A stretch of DNA of 64,000 bases, taken from Aldrovandia affinis (lineage: Eukaryota; Chordata; Actinopteri; Notacanthiformes; Halosauridae). Location: positions 6,801,338-6,865,337 of the forward strand of contig JAINUG010000014.1 in NCBI GenBank assembly GCA_029706075.1. The letters are read 5' to 3'. Both the position numbers and the translations under genes were made by a program. Positions 56,801 to 64,000 of the stretch are shown here, piece by piece (position 1 is the stretch's first letter; every line of letters begins with the position of its first letter). A model generated the notes under the pieces. The model was not told the DNA's origin. It saw only the letters and a program-made list of their open reading frames with translations, and ran no database searches.

Positions 56801-58936
56801 TTGAGGATTTTCAACACAACTTCAATGTTGCTCATCAAAACGTACATTCCTATGAAAGCGGAATTTTGTGGATGAAAATGGACGTTTCTTTTAAAATTGT
56901 CGGTAATCCTCAAATATTGTACTGGTGTCTAAAGGGTTAGTATTTCATATATGCTCAATCAATCACAAATATTTAACACACTAAGTGAAAATGTATAATA
57001 CAATTCACCAAATTGACAAAACAGCAATTCCTTTTGGCTAAAGTGTACCCATTTCTTATAGCAGAAGTAGTACACTGTAGCCAAAGAAAACCAGAAAACA
57101 CGACTAAACACAGCCATAAGATCATTTCTTAGATAAATGCATATTTATAAACTATTTTCAAGAACATTCAAGAAATAAAATGCACATTGTACAATATAAC
57201 GGACTTACCCAGTTAGCACAATCATGGCAATGGTGCTTTAGCTGAAGGAGTACTCTGTTAACGTCCATGGAATCCCCCTCTGCTTTCAAACAAGAAGTTT
57301 CACATTTTAGACCTCAGACCCTGGATCTGAAGCCCACAATTAGGCCTAGCGATCAACAGCTGAGCTGAATCAATGACATTTACAATTACCTGCAGTGTTC
57401 GGGAAGTTGCATTTATGTAATACAAGCAAGACACCAGATCTGGGTCAAATAATTATTTTTATTATATTTATTTTAAAATTATATTTAATATTTATTTTTA
57501 AAATAATATTTTAAATACTTTACCCCTAAAGAATGGTCAATGCCTGCAGATAACTGACAATTTTTAATTAAATATCTATTTTCACCAAAAGTTCAGGGAT
57601 CTGCAGCAGTGTGTTACATTTTTACCAACATCTAAAGAATTCGATTTTGAAGTATTTCAAATATCTATTTGAACCAGGTCTGGTCAACCCATCAGCCTGT
57701 ATTACGCACCCCACCACTGAATATTAATTAAGGGGTGAAGAGTTCACCTTTCATTGTGTTCACACCCAGCTGTTTCATGGGAGTTTCCAAGATGGGAAAA
57801 GTCCTAAAAAAGGAGTCTAACTGTTCAGGGGAACATATTTTTGTCGGTCTCTCCGAGGCCTAGGAACAATTAAAAATGTGTTTAAAAGAACGATATGCAT
57901 AAATATAATATATATATTTATATACACACACATACTAGTGATGCAGTAAGAACAGTGATACATAATGAGGTATCACAACACCAAAGATGGGTGGAGCTAC
58001 AATTAGCTGTAAATCAATTACATATTTGAACCAACCAAAAGGTTTTGATCTTCACAACAAAACACAATGATTGGTTAAAATCAGTGAGTTACTGGTAGCT
58101 CCACTCATTTTTAGTGTCATACCTCATTCAACCACCACTAATACACACAGTACACTTACTAACAGGTTTTTGTTTGTAATTTGGCTATTGTTGGTAATTA
58201 ATTATTATCAGCTTGAATGCATACTTACATGTTTGGCCCAGGATGCATTCCAGCTTCCTGATAAGATGTCAAAGGCGAGGAAGGGACAGTCAGAGGTGGT
58301 CTCTGGGCCATATAATCCACACACCGGTACTGCGGAAAGGAGAGGACGCGGTTAGGTTACTCTCCGCTAATTGCACTTCAGGTACATCCTGACATCACAA
58401 ACTCCAATTCCACATATCAAATATTATCATTTTTCATTTCAGGAATTGCGATTCGTGACATCAGGAATTGAGTTTCTCACACCAGGAGGTCTAATTCCTG
58501 ATATCAGTACCTTGAGAATTAAATATTTAAATGGCTTGGCGCTGCCTGCAAGCATACAGCTGTCCGCTAGGGGGCGGTCTGGCAAAATAGTTGCTGAATC
58601 GTCCTGCCACCTGACCGCAGAATGACCGACATCTTTTGACGTTTGCTTGCAACTGGCGGCAAAGACCGGTTCAGATCAAGCAGTCATTAATCAGCTTTTA
58701 AATTGAACTGAGTTTTACTAAGGAGTCATCGGATTGGGCCTCCTAGCTGCTGCCCCACACCACTTCTGAACTCCTGCTACGTTGTTCGCAAGAAAGGTTG
58801 CTGGCTATCTTCTACCTGAACACATCGACACTTCATCCGGCTGATAAGGCTTACCGTAACATTGCTGGTCCTTAACCGGCGGCAGGGCCGCCAGCCACGC
58901 CAATAAGAAAAGAAACAAACGCCAAATGGTATTCAT
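50714..58936 (-). CDS. MIA2/MIA3 (TANGO1/cTAGE5)-like type I membrane coiled-coil protein, 19 coding exons
   Basis: Coding exons (minus): 58936-58855 (alternative copy 59517-59436), 58329-58229, 57859-57748, 57279-57209, 56639-56458, 56172-56079, 55818-55695, 55215-55180, 55084-55020, 54644-54577, 53948-53816, 53449-53317, 53009-52974, 52728-52669, 52447-52359, 51826-51780, 51489-51420, 51318-51180, 50831-50714. About 585 residues: signal peptide (1-22), a lumenal part of roughly 100 residues with several Cys but no recognisable SH3 domain, one transmembrane helix (LLFWFAVVTIFIMMGLGVTA), then a long cytosolic coiled coil. The pre-membrane FVPEEWRPSP and late QGRVRNMTDLCQQKEQTLQ resemble the MIA2/MIA3 pattern. 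The family's long proline-rich Sec23-binding tail is absent. In this family such proteins sit at ER exit sites and help load bulky cargo. Exons 5 and 14 are each one base too long for the phases. Family assignment is from remembered pattern; a fish-specific relative is likely. Confidence 0.78.
50860..50975 (+). repeat. (CA)n tract in the last MIA-like intron
   Basis: Interrupted CA repeats upstream of the terminal exon acceptor. Confidence 0.85.
51180..51318 (-). CDS. MIA-like exon 18 (family-diagnostic coiled coil)
   Basis: Phase 1 to 2; MEALKQDRDALDDQNCDLEQ and QGRVRNMTDLCQQKEQTLQ. The spacing resembles the late coiled coil of MIA3 and MIA2 and is the best evidence for the family call. Confidence 0.78.
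51420..51489 (-). CDS. MIA-like exon 17
   Basis: Phase 0 to 1; VEREKQVYLKRLWAEQQKTL then DLE. A second in-phase acceptor 6 nt upstream would add Pro-Gln. Confidence 0.75.
51780..51826 (-). CDS. MIA-like exon 16
   Basis: Phase 1 to 0; VVATQTDFSGSSDES, acidic and not coiled coil. Acceptor TTTCCTGTAG, donor GTAAGT. Confidence 0.65.
51895..52045 (+). mobile_element. Teleost interspersed repeat (CACTTTGAGAT...GCTATATAAATG tail)
   Basis: GGTGGTGGTTGAGAGGAGCT and AAAGTGCTATATAAATGCAA are a common fish repeat end. In MIA-like intron 15. Confidence 0.6.
52359..52447 (-). CDS. MIA-like exon 15 (block B)
   Basis: Phase 2 to 1; LDDVSAEPQLAPFGSTPGRS then HQQTTHNET. Acceptor TCTTCACAG, donor GTGAGC. Confidence 0.7.
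52669..52728 (-). CDS. MIA-like exon 14 (block B; A11 homopolymer)
   Basis: DTSECELTACKKK, then an A11 run. The exon is 60 nt, whereas phase 0 to 2 needs 59. With ten As the frame continues INALRK, parallel to SEILRK in exon 9, and joins exon 15 correctly. Literal reading shifts frame. Confidence 0.65.
52798..52938 (-). mobile_element. tRNA-derived SINE with L2-type tail
   Basis: Reverse copy between MIA-like exons 13 and 14, leaving only about 35 bp before the exon 13 donor. Confidence 0.85.
52974..53009 (-). CDS. MIA-like exon 13 (36 nt, block B)
   Basis: Phase 0 to 0; IESLKKQSQEIW. Acceptor CTCCACAG, donor GTAAGG. Confidence 0.72.
53317..53449 (-). CDS. MIA-like exon 12 (coiled coil, block B)
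   Basis: Phase 2 to 0; KAAEVESERRDKEMEVKTLL to TEISYKAE. Acceptor TCGTAG, donor GTGAGC. Confidence 0.78.
53816..53948 (-). CDS. MIA-like exon 11 (coiled coil, block B)
   Basis: Phase 1 to 2; EVLLKNRKTQIKDKLNLEMK to QWQRMEQALQ. Counterpart of exon 6. Confidence 0.77.
54577..54644 (-). CDS. MIA-like exon 10 (block A)
   Basis: Phase 2 to 1; LIDVSVRLEELKSPLFVTSV then KK. Counterpart of exon 15, whose start reads LDDVSAEPQL. Confidence 0.73.
55020..55084 (-). CDS. MIA-like exon 9 (block A)
   Basis: Phase 0 to 2; MDVRVVERTWKLRGESEILR then K. Counterpart of exon 14. Confidence 0.72.
55180..55215 (-). CDS. MIA-like exon 8 (36 nt, block A)
   Basis: Phase 0 to 0; MMFHAQQMQEIL. Same length and phase as exon 13 (IESLKKQSQEIW). 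Confidence 0.7.
55695..55818 (-). CDS. MIA-like exon 7 (coiled coil, block A)
   Basis: Phase 2 to 0; TLDSENNDRESKVKEVIRSQ to ESLFKTE. Counterpart of exon 12. Confidence 0.78.
56079..56172 (-). CDS. MIA-like exon 6 (coiled coil, block A)
   Basis: Phase 1 to 2; KIRIMESEKGSVELQAETLQ, heptad-rich. First exon of the duplicated five-exon block. Confidence 0.77.
56245..56412 (+). mobile_element. Interspersed repeat (GAGCTGTCAATCACT family), copy 2
   Basis: Lies in MIA-like intron 5, with the same core and inverted ends as copy 1. Confidence 0.6.
56458..56639 (-). CDS. MIA-like exon 5 (transmembrane helix; apparent frameshift)
   Basis: Begins VITFVPEEWRPSPHLLFWFA, crosses the membrane and reaches LFWWLRGK; the coiled-coil continuation (SAQNQERLEAENKMQELE) is in a different frame. 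Length 182 where phase 0 to 1 requires 3n+1. One surplus A in the A4 run 56514-56517 would account for it. Confidence 0.77.
57209..57279 (-). CDS. MIA-like exon 4 (lumenal)
   Basis: Phase 1 to 0; GDSMDVNRVLLQLKHHCHDC ending ANW, donor GTAAGT. The acceptor is a tandem AAGCAG: using the first AG (start 57282) gives Ala-Glu instead of Glu. Confidence 0.75.
57748..57859 (-). CDS. MIA-like exon 3 (lumenal)
   Basis: Phase 0 to 1; ASERPTKICSPEQLDSFFRT to KQLGVNTMK. Acceptor TTCCTAG, donor GTGAAC. Confidence 0.77.
57965..58145 (+). mobile_element. Interspersed repeat (GAGCTGTCAATCACT family), copy 3
   Basis: Lies in MIA-like intron 2; more diverged, but keeps GGTGGAGCTACAATTAGCTG and TGGTAGCTCCACTC ends. 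Confidence 0.6.
58229..58329 (-). CDS. MIA-like exon 2 (lumenal)
   Basis: Phase 1 to 0; VPVCGLYGPETTSDCPFLAF and DILSGSWNASWAKH. Two Cys and an NAS glycosylation sequon fit a lumenal location. Acceptor TTTCCGCAG, donor GTAAGT. Confidence 0.78.
58855..58936 (-). CDS. MIA-like exon 1, proximal copy (signal peptide)
   Basis: MNTIWRLFLFLLAWLAALPP is a clear signal peptide, followed by VKDQQCY and donor GTAAGC, phase 0 to 1. It is the copy nearest exon 2 and lies in the proximal unit of a tandem duplication. Confidence 0.8.
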
Positions 58937-58998
58937 TTTTTCGCGTATTTGCTCGTGTTAAAGAGCTCGTACGACAACTAACTGTTTATTCCTCTGAG

Positions 58999-59005
58999 TA
59001 TATAT
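58999..59005 (-). promoter_or_regulatory. TATA box, MIA-like proximal promoter
   Basis: ATATATA about 63 bp upstream of the proximal ATG and just downstream of the CRE elements in the direction of transcription. Confidence 0.6.
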
Positions 59006-59030
59006 GCGTCCCGCCAGTGCTGTGCCGCTG

Positions 59031-59059
59031 TGACGTCACAACATGCCGCTGTGACGTCC
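59031..59059. promoter_or_regulatory. CRE pair, proximal promoter
   Basis: A perfect TGACGTCA (59031-59038) and a one-mismatch TGACGTCC (59052-59059), 21 bp apart. Such CRE/ATF-type sites bind CREB, CREB3-like and related bZIP factors, which control many secretory genes. Confidence 0.6.
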
Positions 59060-59435
59060 CAACATGCCGCAATGCATTCGGCCGCCTTCCATTCAATTTC
59101 TTAAGTTCGGTTTATCAACTAGGAAATTGTTTTGCAAATGCAGGCTACTTTGAATCAAGGCAAAATAGTTGCTGAATCGTCCTGCCACTACCTGACCGCA
59201 GAATGACCGACATCTTTTGACGTTTGCTTGCAACTGGCGGCAAAGACCGGTTCAGATCAAGCAGTCATTAGTCAGCTTTTAAATTGAACTGAGTTTTACG
59301 AAGGAGTCATCGGATTGGGCCTCCTAGCTGCTGCCCCACACCACTTCTTAACTCCTGCTACGTTGTTCGCAAGAAAGTTTGCTGGCTATCTTCTACCTGA
59401 ACACATCGACACTTCATCCGGCTGATAAGGCTTAC

Positions 59436-59517
59436 CGTAACATTGCTGGTCCTTAACCGGCGGCAGGGCCGCCAGCCACGCCAATAAGAAAAGAAACAAA
59501 CGCCAAATGGTATTCAT
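59436..59517 (-). CDS. MIA-like exon 1, distal duplicated copy
   Basis: Encodes the same signal-peptide exon with the same donor, 581 bp further upstream, in the second unit of the tandem duplication. Either copy could splice to exon 2 in phase, so it is an alternative first exon or a redundant one. Confidence 0.65.
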
Positions 59518-59577
59518 TTTTTCGTATTTGCTCGTGTTAAAGAGCTCGTGCGACAAATAACTGTTTATTCCTCTGAG

Positions 59578-59584
59578 TATATAT
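59578..59584 (-). promoter_or_regulatory. TATA box, MIA-like distal promoter
   Basis: Same box in the second tandem unit, at the same distance from the distal ATG. Confidence 0.55.
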
Positions 59585-59609
59585 GCGTCCCGCCAGTGCT
59601 GTGCCGCTG

Positions 59610-59638
59610 TGACGTCACAACATGCCGCTGTGACGTCA
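59610..59638. promoter_or_regulatory. CRE pair, distal promoter
   Basis: Two perfect TGACGTCA palindromes (59610-59617, 59631-59638) 21 bp apart in the second unit; both copies are intact here, unlike the proximal unit. Confidence 0.6.
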
Positions 59639-60861
59639 CAACATGCCGCAATGCATTCGGCCGCTTTCCATTCCATTTCTTAAGTTCGGTTTATCAACTA
59701 GGAAATTGTTTTGCAAATGCAGGCTACTTTGAATCAAGGCAAAATAGTTGCTGAATCATTCTGCCGCTACCTGACCGCTGAATGACCGACATCTTTGGAC
59801 GTTTGCTTGCGACTTGGCTTTTCCATTTCAGTACTACTTTCTTAAAATAAAGTGTGTAGCACAGGAGAAATACACCTACTGCATCAGAAACACATGGGGG
59901 CCATTCTCAACGCATACACACACAATGACTGTTGGTCGTCACATATACACATCCAAACATCATTCGCAACAGGAGAAAAAGAGCTTTCATTCCAATCACA
60001 TGTGGTTCCTCACATTAGAACATTTACACCATTGTAAACATAACTAGCTAACAATCTTACACCTAGCTGGATGCAAGGGCCTCTGGGGCATGTTACAGCT
60101 TCGTAGACTACTGTTAGCAACCTAGCATGCTACACACGAAGTACAATGGAGGACAGTTCGCATTTCTGTGGCTAGGCTAGCTGCCCATCGTTACAGTATC
60201 TACGGTCCGTGAATTACTCATCAGTGGCAGTTGGCATTGAGAGGAGCTGATATCCAGTTCAGTGGACAAGCGCAAGGATATTTTGAAGCTCACCAGAAAG
60301 TGCTCGAGAGTCTTTCATTCTCATTCTGAGAAGAAAGGCGTTTTAGTTGGGTGGGTAGGTTTCTTCTAAATAGTTAACAAAAAAAAAAGAAATGTCCAAT
60401 TTGTGAAATTAAATTGATCATCTATACTGCGAGTTTTTGGTCGACGCCGTTCGCCAAATTCAGTAAATCTGTGAGTTGCGTTACCTGATTCTGAGGTAAG
60501 TTAGCAAAGGTTAGCTAGCTAGGCTACGTTATTCAAACCCACAGTTTGCTAGTTATAGCCAATTTATATACATTTCTCAATAAGATAATGGGCATATGAC
60601 TATAATGCTGGCTTAATCGATATACAAACATAATGTTTAATCTGGCCGCATTTCCTTTACGTAGCCTACTGTTAAACGTTACAGTACCTGGCATTGGCTA
60701 AATTATTTAGCGTTAGCTAGCCAACAAAAGACAGCTGTTGGCAGCTGGCTACTTAGCTCAGCTGTCAAACCTTGCTAAAGACGTAAGCTAACGACCGTCG
60801 TTATGTTAGTTTGGCATGTTATAAGGAATCATGCCAATTTTGGCATGTCACCAAAACTGGT

Positions 60862-61021
60862 CACACAACCATTTCTAAGTTTCTAAATACAAATAAACAT
60901 TTGTGTTAAAGTTTGCATAGGCTAATTCCTCTTCCTATCCTGTTCACACAACCATTTCTAAATACAAATAAACATTTGTGTTAAAGTTTGCATAGGCTAA
61001 TTCCTCTTCCTATCCTGTTCA
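60862..61021 (+). repeat. 75-bp direct tandem duplication
   Basis: Two head-to-tail copies beginning CACACAACCATTTCTAA; the first has an extra TTTCTAAG. Lies between the MIA-like and dock8 promoters. Confidence 0.85.
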
Positions 61022-61310
61022 CAGCCAGGTTATGCGGAAAATGGTTGAGGAAACTCAACAGTTGTGAAATTTGGAAGTGAAGTAACCTGCATGTTAAGCA
61101 GAAATCTGTCACGTTAACAAGACACATTTCACGAAAATGGGTTGAGAATTAAGCAAGTACAGTAGAGTTTATAAGGGGAAGTCTGCATCTCTCAATACAC
61201 ATGCGTTTGTTTAGACGCGGATCTTGCCCGCGCCAATACGGCGGCCGTGCAGACGTGTCGCTGCAACACACAACAGCAGCCAATGCGTATCTACGTATTT
61301 ATATCTATGG

Positions 61311-62063
61311 CTGTAGGACCATATCGTACTTCCTGTGTCTCTGTAAAAACGTTCCCCTCCCGGATGATGATACATGGATTCCTCTTTCGGAAAAAAGTCC
61401 TCTGTCAAACGCCGATTTTTTTAAATGACATTTTAAACGTTCTTTTCACTTAAAATATGTTTACATTTTTAACCTGTAAATGAATGGAAGCCTGCAAAGC
61501 AACCATCAAGATAGCATGATAACTAAGGTTGAAATTATTCATTCATTTGTGCATACAAAAAATCTGACAACAGAGGGCGCCAGAGCTCTATTTTCGTCTC
61601 CCTACCCTCCAGAAACTTACAGTAGCCGAATTGCCCAAATCATAAATCATAAACATACTCCCTATGACGATTTTAAAATTGAATGTTGTGTTTACTCTTA
61701 TTTAAAAGGTCTCGAATTTACCCATACTACTTAAAAAGTCCCCCAAGAGAGCTGCGCAAGAACAGCTAACAGTTAAAAAGAAATCCACTCCCACTCTCAA
61801 GAAACACTGTTTCAACGCAGGTCGCAAAGATGAACAGATGAAACCAGATGTTTTAGAGAAAGAAAGAATGCGTAAGAAAACAACTGGTTTTCTTACGCAT
61901 ACACTCGGCGCGCGGTTCTGTATTAGCATTGTAGCTGAAATGCAGGTTTAGTATAAAAACACAAAAAAACATGATGATTTAGTGAAATTGTGTTTTGGAA
62001 AACTATGATGATGACTATGTTCATTATTATTTTTATTAATAATAACAATAGTAATAATGCATT
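61311..62063 (+). repeat. Low-copy direct repeat, copy 2
   Basis: Second copy of the 46177-46961 segment. The two copies flank the MIA-like gene, 15.1 kb apart. Confidence 0.85.
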
Positions 62064-62779
62064 GCGTTTACATTTATGTGAGGCTTTCGATGTCTTTAAT
62101 ATACTTCACCTGATCAAAGAGGTTATAAACCCTGTAAAACCATGCCCTGGCACAATTATCTCATCTCGCAAGATACCCTGCATAATTGTCTAGGCTACGT
62201 CGGCCAGAACATACTACGTTAACTGCCAATACTGTAGCGGCAGGCAGTTGACAATATTTCGCTATAGGTTCATAGATTTGTATTCTTTGAGTTGGTAACA
62301 GGATCCGGTTCGGTGTGGATTATAGCGGGATGTTCAGTGCTGCCAGATTCAGTTTTATGTCAAGCTCCTATTTTTAGCGATTCCACTAAGCACATAAGAG
62401 CTTTACTTTAGCATTCGGTTTCTCGCTGTTCGAACTGCTGTTTTTCGTGACTCGATTCCATATCGCCAGCCAGTTAAAAAAGAACGGATGAATTCTTTGT
62501 TGTCAACATCGTCTCTTTACTTTGGGTAAAATGTTACGTCGCGTAGTTAAGTTTATAAAACAAGCAACTTGAAGGTTGTCATCAAACACAAATAGCATAT
62601 TATATCCATGTAAACAAAGGGACGACCAACGAGTAGATCAATAAATAGGCCTATGCGAATTAAGAAATAAATAACTTTGGCTGCACGTGAAAGTTACTAA
62701 GCGACAATTTGCAGGATTTACCAGTCAAGGCTATTACTCTAACGTATTGTCGCAGTAATTTGAAGTGTATTTGACGCCA

Positions 62780-63101
62780 CACACAGACAACGTGCGCATT
62801 CCGCGCCTGCAAACGCAGATCTTCACAAACAAGTGCTCACGCAGACACAGCTCAACGCAGAATGCTTATTAAGCAACGCTCAAGGGCTTATGTTGCAGAA
62901 AAGCGTGTGCACGCGTGATCCCCCTCCCTGTAGCCTTCTGTTTGGGGAGGTGAAAATGCGGAAGTTTCCACCCAGAAAACCGCTGCCACCAGTGGGGATG
63001 AGGCTCGCGCTGACATCTGCTGCTCTCGAGCGAGAGCACAAGTCGCCACACTTCGTGGATACGGTCGCCGCTGCACGCCGTGAAACTGGAATAAACTTCC
63101 C
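62780..63101 (+). promoter_or_regulatory. dock8: dock8 5' UTR / promoter-proximal region
   Basis: GC- and CpG-rich stretch directly upstream of the dock8 ATG. Open frames in it are incidental. The exact transcription start is not visible. Confidence 0.4.
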
Positions 63102-63154
63102 ATGGCTACTCTCCCGGCGGCGGAGAGGAGAGCGTTTGCTCTGAAGATCAACAG
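63102..63154 (+). CDS. dock8: dock8 coding exon 1 (5' end of gene)
   Basis: ATG followed by 17 codons MATLPAAERRAFALKIN and a split Arg codon, then donor GTAAAG. This is nearly identical to the N-terminus of vertebrate DOCK8, whose first exon also ends in an Asn-Arg pair. DOCK8 is a large DHR2-domain guanine-nucleotide exchange factor for Cdc42 acting in immune-cell migration. The rest lies beyond the right edge. Its position beside zng1 matches the human CBWD1-DOCK8 neighbourhood. The exon is preceded by GC-rich 5' UTR. Confidence 0.9.
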
Positions 63155-63726
63155 GTAAAGGTTTCTTTCTATCCCTCTGTGTGTGTGTTGTTTTTTTGGT
63201 TTGACTTATTATTGCTTCTGATTTTGTTTTTGTTCGTTACCATTGCTACGTGCACAGTCGCGAGCCCTCTGTGGATCCGCGCTGTCAGGAGAGCGTGCAT
63301 TAAGGAATCTGGAACAGGCAGCTACACGTTTTGAATCTTAACACAAGGGGTGTGTTACGTTCCAAACTTTTTGGGGCAGAAATGCACAAATGTTACAATT
63401 ATCGTCAGGGCAGCTAGTCGTTCCATTCGGCACAACACTTTATAGCTGTACAATTTTTTTAAGTAGCCTACCATTAACTGCAAAATTAGAACGATACAGA
63501 AGTTTTGCATCAACTGTCCATTACCATGTGATAATTTACGTTAGACTTTTTTATGGCAATTCAATATTTGTTAAGTAAATTACAATGATACTACCACTAG
63601 TATTAGCATTATTAATATCGATGTATTTATTTTTAAAATAAATGTTATTTGTAATTCATTTGAAGAAGTACAATACCTACTACTACTACTACTACAAATA
63701 CTACTACTGAATAATTGTGATACTAT

Positions 63727-63847
63727 GGCTGTGTTCGAAACCGTTCCCTATTCCCTAAATAGTGCACTATATAGTGTGTTCGCCAATTTGTTCAACAAAC
63801 TATATAGAGCACTATTTAGGGAATAGGGAACGGTTTCGAACACAGCC
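63727..63847. mobile_element. dock8: 121-bp palindromic MITE in dock8 intron 1
   Basis: Near-perfect inverted repeat starting GGCTGTGTTCGAAACCGTTC and ending with its complement; flanked by TAT on both sides, a probable 3-bp target duplication. Could fold into one hairpin. Confidence 0.85.
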
Positions 63848-64000
63848 TATGACACAGTGGTTTAAGATTCAATGCCCAGGGATTATCGCGATGTGCGCCT
63901 TTAAGCGTTTACAGCGGCGCTCAAAGGTGTAACCCAAGGGGCCATTCAGATTTCACGTGTGTCTCTCAAGAGTGGAAATATTTCACAATACACGTCCATG

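Larger units (their letters stand above)
58581..59816 (-). repeat. Tandem duplication of MIA-like promoter plus first exon (578/579 bp units, third partial)
   Basis: Unit A 58581-59158, unit B 59159-59737, partial unit C 59738-59816, all head to tail. Each full unit contains the TATA-like box, CRE pair, 5' UTR, the signal-peptide exon with donor, and start of the intron. The units differ by scattered substitutions and a few small indels, so the duplication is recent. Confidence 0.95.
59817..62779. other. MIA-like/dock8 intergenic region
   Basis: Between oppositely oriented promoters. Contains the 75-bp duplication and direct-repeat copy 2; no supported exon. Confidence 0.4.

Overview
This is nuclear genomic DNA of a ray-finned fish, almost certainly a teleost. 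Genes are split into small exons with GT..AG introns. The DNA between exons is full of dinucleotide microsatellites, tRNA-derived SINEs with LINE-type tails, decayed Tc1/mariner and LINE copies, and small inverted-repeat transposons. The species cannot be named from the sequence.

Five protein-coding loci were reconstructed by splicing. From left to right: (1) pgm5 (phosphoglucomutase-like protein 5, aciculin), minus strand; only coding exons 1-6 (11921 down to 3463) lie inside the window and the 3' half runs off the left edge. (2) A single-exon FOXD gene (FOXD4/foxd5 type), minus strand, 14983-16044. (3) zng1 (CBWD/COBW zinc-chaperone GTPase), minus strand, 15 coding exons from 45138 down to 19822. 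(4) A MIA2/MIA3 (TANGO1/cTAGE5)-like membrane coiled-coil gene, minus strand, 19 coding exons from 58936 (or 59517) down to 50714. (5) The first coding exon of dock8, plus strand, 63102-63154, running off the right edge. PGM5, FOXD4, CBWD and DOCK8 are also neighbours in the FOXD4-CBWD-PGM5 regions of human chromosome 9, so this is a conserved gene neighbourhood with a MIA-like gene between zng1 and dock8.

The exon models are strong because every coding exon joins its neighbour in matching phase. That phase bookkeeping exposes three exceptions, each a single-base discrepancy in or next to a short homopolymer: zng1 coding exon 14 (C5 run, 22111-22115), MIA-like exon 5 (A4 run, 56514-56517) and MIA-like exon 14 (A11 run near 52690). 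They may be assembly errors or real lesions.

The most unusual structure is local tandem duplication of exon-intron boundaries. Three consecutive zng1 exons (12, 13, 14) each have extra nearby copies of their own 5' splice site. The MIA-like gene has its whole promoter plus first exon duplicated as a 578/579-bp tandem repeat with paired CRE (TGACGTCA) elements, and its coiled coil contains a duplicated five-exon block with matching phases. Two SINEs carry tandemly amplified tRNA heads. A direct repeat of about 0.75 kb flanks the MIA-like gene (46177-46961 and 61311-62063).

The genes do not form one pathway. pgm5 is a structural adhesion protein of muscle, foxd a developmental transcription factor, zng1 a zinc metallochaperone, the MIA-like protein probably an ER-exit or secretory factor, and dock8 a Cdc42 guanine-nucleotide exchange factor. 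Introns and intergenic stretches not listed below showed only unclassified AT-rich DNA.
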